Shown piece after piece: positions 58,295 to 64,000 of a DNA stretch of 64,000 nucleotides; within the stretch, counting starts at the first letter, position 1; each line of letters starts with the position of its first letter. The stretch is from assembly GCA_948099385.1 (NCBI GenBank), contig CANUEZ040000028.1:496001-560000 (forward strand). Direction: 5' to 3'. The notes beneath the pieces are model-generated. The model did not search any database and was not told the origin of the DNA. It worked only from the letters and a program-made list of their open reading frames with translations. The position numbers were made by a program, and so were the translations under genes. This DNA comes from Fasciola hepatica (lineage: Eukaryota; Platyhelminthes; Trematoda; Plagiorchiida; Fasciolidae).

Positions 58295-58708
58295 GTATAT
58301 AACAAAACATGTTATCTGCAATTTTTATGACTGTATTCCGGAGAATATTCAATCTCCCTGTCACCTAATCAAAAGTGAGAAGTTGACTGCTTGACATGCA
58401 TCCCTTACGCTTGACTAAAAATGTGACTCGCAGACCAGCTAGGCGTCCCACTAAGGGCTGATCACCAGTTCGTCGCATGGACGCCTAGGTTGCGAGAACG
58501 AGGTTTTAGATTACTGTTGCACCGTCTGCTCGCCTCAGACGAACCTTCCGAATTGATCACTCCGAATTTGTTGTTTATTGGAATCCAGTCATACAAAGCA
58601 GACACCTGTCCACTACCTGAGAACGCACCCGGTAGCATACAGTTTTGCTCTAATAGGATTTGTCTAAGTAAACATTGGCTGCTTGAGATAGCGTTTCAAA
58701 AGTTCGAG
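47281..58708 (+). CDS. CHTF18: CTF18-like clamp-loader ATPase (spliced host gene)
   Basis: Homologue of the large subunit of the alternative RFC-CTF18 complex, which loads PCNA and acts in sister-chromatid cohesion in the nucleus. Proposed exons: 47281-47712, 47747-47872, 51094-51383, 51609-51893, 55577-55778, 57850-58179 (donor uncertain), 58469-58708; all have GT-AG borders and keep frame. Seen: acidic start MCDSDDDCDLD; GDYVSVTFSHGKRFYLEV; LWAAKYAPANYVDLISDE then NRTLLRWIKAWDPYVFG (typical CTF18); Walker A GCPGLGKTT (about aa 256-264); INASDERTVTAF; Walker B LILDEIDGA (about aa 326-334); ICICND sensor 1; DRDIRACLNALQ. Intron 1 is 34 bp; introns 2, 4 and 5 are 2-3.7 kb and full of retroelements. 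The segment equivalent to the conserved PPFLPVAFH region was not found, and the 3' end is doubtful. Confidence 0.85.
48531..48897 (+). pseudogene. RTE-like RT fragment in CTF18 intron 2
   Basis: LSRLRYTDDVHHLGKDPSKF (equivalent of the YADD box, here YTDD), MRFAPSKLKMLLQDL and FASLDHLWHRRDIH: C-terminal RT of an RTE-like element, cut by the TA array. A 3' tail of the same type (LGRVGCVKFPGWS, near 49500-49640) may be the rest of the same copy. Confidence 0.75.
48898..48962. repeat. (TA)n array
   Basis: About 65 bp of perfect TA next to the hammerhead-bearing segment. Confidence 0.95.
49001..49058 (-). ncRNA. type I minimal hammerhead ribozyme (Penelope-type)
   Basis: On the minus strand, from 49058: outer stem I CCGGG, inner stem I GCATAC (49050-49045), core CTGATGA (49044-49038), stem II GCGG-CAACAA-CCGC (49037-49024), core GAAA (49023-49020), stem III reduced to A-U plus C-G around a CG loop, cleavage triplet GTC (49016-49014), return strand GTGTGC (49013-49008, one G.U pair with GCATAC) and CCGGG. 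Predicted cleavage lies between 49014 and 49013. All core nucleotides are present. Such minimal stem-III hammerheads are known from Penelope-like elements. A damaged copy is at 52165-52226. Confidence 0.85.
49490..49650 (+). pseudogene. RTE-like 3' tail in intron 2
   Basis: LGRVGCVKFPGWS and PTEWLETLNNMTRYRNQ match the C-terminal tail seen at 44326-44532 and 57480-57571. Fragment only. Confidence 0.65.
49828..50035 (+). repeat. unclassified dispersed repeat, copy 1 (LTR-like)
   Basis: About 200 bp that aligns by eye with the minus strand of 61545-61745: both have TGTATTGATTTTTACACC, then GTCAGCTGAC, then GGTCCT, then a (A/G)ATAAAC box and CACACC. The AATAAA suggests an LTR or polyadenylation region of an unidentified element. 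Confidence 0.5.
50036..51093. other. rest of CTF18 intron 2
   Basis: No exon or element recognised. A 67-aa frame at 50665-50868 has no motif and is not supported as an exon. Confidence 0.4.
52004..52114. repeat. long hairpin in CTF18 intron 4
   Basis: Inverted repeat with 37-nt arms (52004-52040 and 52078-52114) matching at 36 positions, and a 37-nt centre that itself contains AGAATCAC and GTGATTCT. Could be a small foldback element or a structured intron RNA. Confidence 0.85.
52165..52226 (+). ncRNA. degenerate hammerhead ribozyme
   Basis: Same motif as 49001-49058: GCATAC, CTGATGAG, stem II GCGG-CAATAA-CCGC, return strand GTGTGC. The GAAA core is GGGG and the triplet is ATC with the stem III pair lost, so it should not cleave. 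Confidence 0.75.
53074..53316 (+). pseudogene. Penelope-like RT fragment
   Basis: RPYGPPKIYETVVLLRPILD and NSPYTIPKWLMNHLES match the Penelope RT pattern (YGLPKIHK...PLRPI...WL). Fragment of about 80 residues. Confidence 0.7.
53816..53859. repeat. (TA)n array
   Basis: About 44 bp of TA within the Penelope-like remnant. Confidence 0.95.
53924..54586. repeat. 26-bp perfect inverted repeats around the GIY-YIG frame
   Basis: 53924-53949 and 54561-54586 are perfect reverse complements (central part CAGTTTGGCGAACAAG / CTTGTTCGCCAAACTG), extending to about 32 bp with one mismatch. Confidence 0.9.
53958..54335 (+). CDS. GIY-YIG endonuclease fragment of a Penelope-like element
   Basis: 125-aa frame with CVYSFTCSRGTTYIGRTTRR, where VY and YIG are the GIY-YIG signature, followed by LSERIREHHP (conserved Arg and His). 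This nuclease nicks target DNA for insertion of Penelope-like elements. The frame is open upstream of the first Met and lacks the RT part, so it is a relic in intron 4, not a host exon. Confidence 0.78.
   Translation: MLLRSKDKVPDSAASFCVYSFTCSRGTTYIGRTTRRLSERIREHHPAWLNTGAVKSLTSAVVSHLALTNHAVNVAEAFRPLYKVRGRQSRPAKCRMLSTAEAVSIRLHNPPLCAQKQFVCALKLP
54949..55027 (+). repeat. tRNA-derived SINE-like segment
   Basis: A box TAGCTCAATGAG (54956-54967) and perfect B box GTTCGAATC (55008-55016) 40 nt apart. The acceptor ends do not pair and the anticodon arm has a 9-nt loop, so this is tRNA-derived, not a functional tRNA gene. Confidence 0.55.
55028..55576. other. end of CTF18 intron 4
   Basis: AT-rich, no recognised feature; ends in the acceptor before exon 5 (CAG at 55574-55576). 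Confidence 0.5.
56690..57571 (+). pseudogene. RTE-like RT fragment and 3' tail in CTF18 intron 5
   Basis: Reads LDYADDLIC (YADD catalytic box, near 56770-56800), MRFSPPKCKVILQDW, HFTYLDSSLTMDG, GLKHLWHRPDISLRLKGRVY, then GRLRWLGYVLRMTN and GWGPKDLSTSWLDTLKDI: the C-terminal half of an RTE-like protein in two frames with stops near 57137 and 57243. Same strand as CTF18. The longest such remnant in the gene. Confidence 0.82.
58231..58300. repeat. (TA)n array
   Basis: About 70 bp of TA in the intron after exon 6, with one CG interruption near 58294. Confidence 0.95.
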
Positions 58709-58839
58709 GTTAATGATTGAATGAACTGAACAGATCTATTTCTCTTCATGTGACTGACTCAGTCATGCAGTATCACTGTACTGTCTAAAGGTGCAGGACA
58801 CATCCGGTACGCAGTTATCCTGATTTTCTGATTTCCCGT

Positions 58840-59198
58840 TTAGAATTTTCATTCAAATGCTTGATGCCGTCGGTACATTCTGTATCCCACTGCTCCTCAG
58901 TGACGCAATACTTCGCGTTTCAAGTGCCATTTTCAGCGACATAATGACACAATCTGTTCGATATCCTTTAAACAAACCAGCTTGCGACCCCTATGGTCTA
59001 TTCAATTCAAACACTCGTCCTAATCGCTCACCTTTTCTGTTCGCCCTACATCAAACCCTGTGGTTACCGATCCGTCTATCTTATCGAACTCACAAGAGAG
59101 TAACGGAAGAAACTTCGTGAACAAAATGCCAATCGTCTTAACGCATCTTATTTGCTCAGTGGTTATACTTCTAAACCCTCAGAATACAAACTGATGTG
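58840..59198 (+). pseudogene. possible CTF18 C-terminal exon, frame-broken
   Basis: Acceptor near 58840 then QMLDAVGTFCIPLLLSDAIL and SSAIFSD; further on IRLSYRTHKRVTEE. These resemble the CTF18 region usually read as LLDALCLLLDIL...LRPVSTQLYS and LTYQTKQLIARE, in the right order. A stop follows TEETS at 59120, but one base off the frame continues KLREQNANRL, as in the family. So either one base was lost or gained (mutation or sequencing error) or the end is decayed. The family's last about 150 residues are not found downstream in the window. Assignment rests on weak similarity recalled by eye. Confidence 0.45.
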
Positions 59199-59249
59199 AC
59201 ACACCGCGAAGGATTCGACCTGAAACAAATGAGCCTTCTCCATACGCAA

Positions 59250-61022
59250 AAACATCTCATCTGATACCCAACCTCAGGTGAAATGCACTGTCTAGATAAC
59301 GGAACTTGTCTATCTGATCTGTAGTCTCTGCAAACACTGAAAGGTTTGTCGTTGGACCCACCCAGTCCTGCAACAACATCCTGCACTTTGAAGATGCAGA
59401 ACGCACACTGAACATAGCTATGCAGTTCGTCAAGCTGTCTAGAATAGCTTGCAACTTACCTGGATCTCCACTTAGAAGAACTCTCTCGTCTGCGTATTCA
59501 AGATCTGACCTTTTTCCACCCTGGAAAAGTTCAGTGCCACTATCCTCACATGACAAAAGGGCGGTTTGCGGGACCATATCGAACGCAAACTTAAAACGAA
59601 ATGCAGAGGGGGCAACCCTGGTGTACATCACCCTTTTCGTGGAAAACTTGGATTAAAGATCACCATAAACCCGAAATCGGATTCAGCTGTTCATAAGAGG
59701 GACTTTCTGATGGAAATGAATTTCTCTGCGACACCCTCCAACAAGCGGCGCTAGAGGACCGTGCGGTTGACTGAGTCGAACGCCACCTTGAAATCAAGAA
59801 AAATAGAGATAATGGGCTTGCGGAAGGCGCGCTCATGTAAAATTTGTCAGAGTGCGGATGGGGTGAAAACGACGACGCTCCTGAGTCTGAATCAGTGGGC
59901 CGTTCGCCTGTTTGATCAAATCGCTGACGCCTGGTTTACGTGGACCGGTTTGTCTAATAAGACGGAAAAGGTTGTGGCTTTTTCCAATCGCTGCAGCGTT
60001 TCCCATCTCCCTACACTTCGCCATCCACCACTGCTCACGGCCGTTTCTCAGGCATCGAATCAGTTGGCGTTTAAAATATCTCCGTGTATCATCGTATTTG
60101 GAATCAGGGGAATCGATCTATGAGCTTCTAACAGTGCAACTGAAGATGCAGTTATCCATCGTTTCTGTGGGTTTGGTTGTTGGACCTTGGGCGGCATCAT
60201 TAGCCTCACGTAGGGCTTGTTTGGGCTGCGACCATCACTGTTCTGGATCCTGGGCGTTCGACTGCGTCGATACAGTGGCGGATAGTTCTGTTTAGAAAAG
60301 AGGTCGATAGCTATCGTCCAGCAGCAGCTGCGAGGGACGTTGTTTCGGCTACCGGCGAGACTTAGACCGAAACGAGCACGGACAAGAGCGTGATCAGTGT
60401 CTGCAGACGTGGACCAAAATAATCGAGTCTTGCAGTGAACCGCGCCAACGCTGACCGATATTAATATGATCGATTTGAGTCCAACGCTTTGTAGGCACAG
60501 AAGAAAGCCAGTTTAGTCTGTGCCGTTTTTCGTGCGCGAAAATTGTACTCGTTAGGAATAGTCCATGGTCGGAACATAGTTGGATGAATCGGTCAGTGTT
60601 ATCTGTTCTATCAGCTGAAATGCTGTACGCTGCTCCGTCTCGTTTGGGCTTCAAACTTAAACACTGAAACCACCAGCATACACCATGATGTCTGTAGAGC
60701 GCACGCCGCGGAGCAGTTGAAACAAATCTTGGTAGAACTAGTCCTTGTCCTCAGGAGAGGTACAGTCAGCTGGAGCACACACGGAAGCGATAAACGGGCA
60801 TCGACGCTCCAGTCTATTGCTGTTGACATGCAAAGAACCTTTGAACCGAACCGCACACAGACAGCTGCTGACTGGGATCCAGTCAAGCAGTGCACACTCA
60901 GCTTTCATTCTCAGATCGATGCCAACGCCAGCCTGACCACGAGGACTAGACACCGAATTCCCCGACACTCGAAGAGTGAAACGAGAAACCGAACTTGTAT
61001 CTGGGGATCGAAGTGTTAACAC
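59250..61022 (-). pseudogene. RTE-like element, endonuclease and RT (minus strand)
   Basis: Endonuclease in pieces: QAGVGIDLRMKAECALLDWI (60738-61022 frame), CAPADCTSPEDKD, then DNTDRFIQLCSDHGLFLT and KRWTQIDHINIGQRWRGS (60394-60654). RT starts with GNAAAIGKSHNLFRLIRQTG (59833-60024) and ends with LEYADERVLLSGDPGKL (YADE for YADD) at 59631-59257. Many frameshifts; the C-terminal tail is missing. It lies head-on to the CTF18 3' end. Confidence 0.8.
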
Positions 61023-61544
61023 TGAAGTTGGGTCTTAAATGTGTGTTTCGGAGACACAACATACATCTGTTTTAAAGGTTCCGAACGTCCTAGCTAGGGT
61101 AGCCTATTGCCCTGTTTGGCAAAGTGTGTGGACGTTGAAGTCAGTTAAATAAAGGGAATGCTTGGGCTTGTCTCCAGGTTGTTGCCCTTACTGAGAGTTA
61201 GAAGTTCTCGGTCACGACTCATTGTGGCCTCTCGTATCCATTCCGAATTGGGATGCGAACGATGAGGAGCGGAGAGATAAGAAATGTTTCCGGAGGGATT
61301 GCTGGAGAATTCTGGACCAAATCATATTTCGCGGTTGCCCACACCGCAGGTGTTTTCTTTGTAAACCCTAACCAGAGCCTTTGACTAGAAAGTCTGGCCA
61401 AAAAGTAGTGGGGCGTTAACCCAGAACGAAAACGTGACCGAAGTGCCCGTGGAGAAATTTCTTCCGGTCTGTCACGAGACATCCTAGTTGATCTTGTAGT
61501 GAAAACATAGACATGGTGTGGCTGCAAGCGAGTTTATCAGAAAA

Positions 61545-61745
61545 ATGGAACATCAAACATGCACATGAAAGGACCATATGTGCGTGTATGCACGCCAGTA
61601 GAGTCAGCTGACCACGAATCAATACGCGTACGAAGCAAACGAGTATAGATGACGCAGCACGGGCGAGAAGAAAGTCAAACTGGTAGAATGTCCAGACTGA
61701 GGCAGTCATGCGGGGTGTAAAATCAATACACACTCTACAACCCCA
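61545..61745 (-). repeat. unclassified dispersed repeat, copy 2
   Basis: Inverse-oriented relative of 49828-50035. Confidence 0.5.
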
Positions 61746-62264
61746 TCGCATCTTGTCTTCGCTGGTGCTATGTTATCGATCTGTTTTCCGGACTCAGTCC
61801 TCAGCCCCATGCACCCCAACAGAGCAAGCGGAAAGTGGACGGGGCAGCATTCTTTGGATTGAGGCTGCCCAGCTTAGGCGGGCAATGACTTCTCCCACCG
61901 TCCAGAGAAATTTCAAATACTCCACTCCTACGCCCATCTAGTGGAGGTTTTTGGATCGGTAAACTACTTCGCTCCGTGTTTATTTACTGAAATATCCTCT
62001 TCCTGGTCAAAGTTTTTGGAACTAGATTTTACCCATCAACTGGTTCAGTGAATAGACTTCGCTTCTGTACGAGCAAATACGTGTTCGTTATTATACTGGG
62101 TAGAATAACCAGAAACGCTCGACGGTATCGCAGTGAAGTGTATGTACGATGTTACCCAAATTTTTTTTAGATAGCTGGTGTCAAAGCTGGAATGGTATGA
62201 TATCGCTTATTGAAAAAGATAGGCACATGGTATAGTCAAGTCAAATATTTGTATTTTGCCACCC
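61746..62264. other. unassigned spacer
   Basis: No recognised coding or repeat structure. Confidence 0.4.
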
Positions 62265-62430
62265 TTTAGCCGAACAGTCAACAGTGCATAGCTATACTCG
62301 CAGCCGTTACACGCCTCCGAGGTGAAAAGGCCCAGGTTCAAACCCTGGGTGCGGCGGAAGATATGCACCAATGATGAGCTCTAACCAGAGCGAAACTCGA
62401 GTCTGGGGCTCCCGAGTGCAGGGTTGTTCA
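62265..62430 (+). repeat. tRNA-like head with hammerhead-like motif (SINE or RTE 5' end)
   Basis: T-arm-like CCAGG-TTCAAAC-CCTGG with B box GTTCAAACC (62336-62344), followed within 30 bp by a hammerhead-like fold: CACCA, ATGATGA (62371-62377), stem II GCTC-TAACCA-GAGC, GAAA (62392-62395), C-TCGA-G, GTC (62401-62403), TGGGG. The first core C is A here. Fluke SINEs of the Sm-alpha type also join a tRNA-like promoter to a hammerhead. Confidence 0.6.
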
Positions 62431-63089
62431 GCCATCACGACGAGACTACACCTTGACGTGGTGTGATGGCTTGCGCGCCTCTATGACCCAAAGAACTATA
62501 CAGGATAGCTTCTTTGAGCCGGAGATGCAATCATACCTGACAAGTCAATGGGTAGAGGTCAGACAAAGTCCAGTCTCCTGATCCTCCAGGTTAGGGGTCG
62601 ATTTGAGCTGGCTATTCAATCGGCAAAACTAGTGGAAGAATAATTGTTCCAAGCAAATGGGCTTCCATCAAGCCATCCCGCTGCCTTGAGAATAGGTTTT
62701 TGTTAGAACTAAAGGCTTTGGATAAGGACCCTAGTCGTTCTCCTGCTTTGTCGCTGGACACCCTATCAGTACCCGTCCAACATCTCCCATGAACTGCACG
62801 AATAGAAAGAATTCCATACTGCATCGGTCGTCGCGCAGGATAATCAGGACCGCGCTGCTCATTGCATCGAGCGGGATGGGTAGTGATAAGTGGGCTACTG
62901 CTCAGAGTTCCCTCTCTTTTATTTAACCGTTATCTTCTGTCCCCAACCACCTCTCTTTCTCCCCTTTATCCGCCCATAATGCTCCCATTGATAACACGGT
63001 CGATACTCGCAACGATTCACTGTCAAATAGTGTCGGGAAGAATCCTCTGTCTGGTAACTCACATTTACTCAAGCCTCGTCAGCCTCTGA
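62431..63089 (+). other. probable 5' region of the last RTE-like element
   Basis: No coding motif. Contains a small hairpin GCCATCAC / GTGATGGC near 62430-62470. Assigned only by position between the tRNA-like head and the endonuclease. Confidence 0.35.
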
Positions 63090-64000
63090 ATCTCAGCTAC
63101 TTTAACGTGCGTACTCTCATGCAGGCCGGTCAGCAGGCGTGCCTAGTCCTCACAATAGAGTCTCTGTCGATTGATGTCTGCTGCCTCAGTGAAATGCGTG
63201 TACAGGATTCGACCAGTGTAATTCAACTAACTGCTCCTGGTATCTCATCGAGGTATTTTCTGCGCACTTCAGGAGACGAAATAGCTCGAGCTACGGGTCA
63301 ACGTGGTGTAGGAATAGTCTTGACTGACAAGGCTGAGGCTGTCCTCTTAGACTGGATCCCGGTAATGGGTATTTACGTGCTGTGAGACTCCAAGGGTCAG
63401 TTGGGGGTCGAAAGGATGTGTTAAACGCAGTTTGTTTGTGATCTCGGCGTACGCCCCAACGGACTGCAGCTCAGACTTGCAGAAAGATGAGTTCTGTGGT
63501 GTACTCGCCACCCTCGTTCGCAGCAACAAAGGTTCTGTCACTGTAGTGCTAGCTGGTGACTTCAATGCACAATCTGGCAAACTTAGTGCCAGAAGCTTGT
63601 TTGGGTGGCCATTGTGCATTACCCGCTCAGCGTACAGATAACGGGGATAGGCTTCTCCAGTTTTGTGTAGATAATCGATTGTTCTTGTCTAGCACCAATT
63701 TCCGACAGCTCGCGTCGCACAGCGACATGGCGCTCTAACTCTACAGGTACTTTGAGTCAGATTGATCATATCACAATAAGCTACCGGTGGCGCAGTTCTG
63801 TTCAGAACTGTGGATCTTACTGGTCCACGTATGTAGAGTCGGACCATGCATTAGTTTTAATGCGATTTTCTCTAGCTCCATGGTCATCGTCACAAACCGC
63901 AAACCCGATTAGCTGTGCAATGAATGTGTGATCCAGAAGTTCGCACCCGTTATGAGCAGAAGTTAGCACATAAGCTAGGATCTACGACGAATGAGCATTG
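63090..64000 (+). pseudogene. RTE-like endonuclease, 5' part, continues past the window
   Basis: SYFNVRTLMQAGQQACL and CCLSEMRVQDST start an apurinic-type endonuclease domain; RGVGIVLTDKAEAVLLDWIP, then VISAYAPTDCSS and VLAGDFNAQSG (catalytic GDFNA box) and NGDRLLQFCVDNRLFLSSTN follow. Frames change near 63385 and 63640, so it is damaged. The 5' flank 62431-63089 may be its untranslated region. Confidence 0.82.

Overview
The window is nuclear DNA of a metazoan, most likely a digenean trematode (fluke). The evidence is a spliced animal gene (a CTF18/CHTF18-like clamp-loader ATPase with one 34-bp intron and several multi-kilobase introns) embedded in fluke-type retroelements: CsRn1-like Ty3/gypsy with a tRNA-Trp-type primer binding site, BEL/Pao, RTE-like non-LTR and Penelope-like elements. 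The species cannot be fixed from the sequence alone. No bacterial, organellar, rRNA or CRISPR sequence was seen.

About 0.6-4 kb is a decayed gypsy copy (plus strand). About 5.0-17.6 kb holds two almost identical, internally deleted gypsy copies in inverted orientation, each with a Gag-to-integrase fusion frame. The right-hand copy is split by a young, complete BEL/Pao element (BEL-A, minus strand, 9431-16127) with a 5-bp target duplication. About 18.9-40.6 kb is a BEL/Pao pile-up on the plus strand: an older decayed copy (BEL-B) carrying a nested solo LTR, then a 7301-bp tandem duplication made by unequal crossover between BEL-B and a younger element. This left a chimeric copy (BEL-C) and a complete copy (BEL-D), the latter inserted in the RT region of a decayed gypsy element. 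About 42.2-47.0 kb is another decayed gypsy element with both LTRs, broken by an RTE 3' fragment (12-bp target duplication) and a gypsy solo LTR (4-bp target duplication).

From 47.28 kb to about 59.2 kb lies the CTF18-like gene. Its introns contain RTE fragments, a Penelope-like element with RT and GIY-YIG pieces, long TA arrays and hammerhead-ribozyme motifs. The last 5 kb is further RTE sequence: a minus-strand endonuclease/RT copy, then a tRNA-like/hammerhead-like segment followed by a plus-strand endonuclease running off the end.

Most notable observations: a type I minimal hammerhead ribozyme with an intact core on the minus strand (49001-49058), with a dead relative beside Penelope fragments; an in-frame TGA at the same place between Gag and the zinc knuckle/Pol in all three young BEL copies; a datable unequal crossover resolved to 18 bp; a large inverted gypsy duplication; and a CTF18 gene whose 3' part looks incomplete or damaged.
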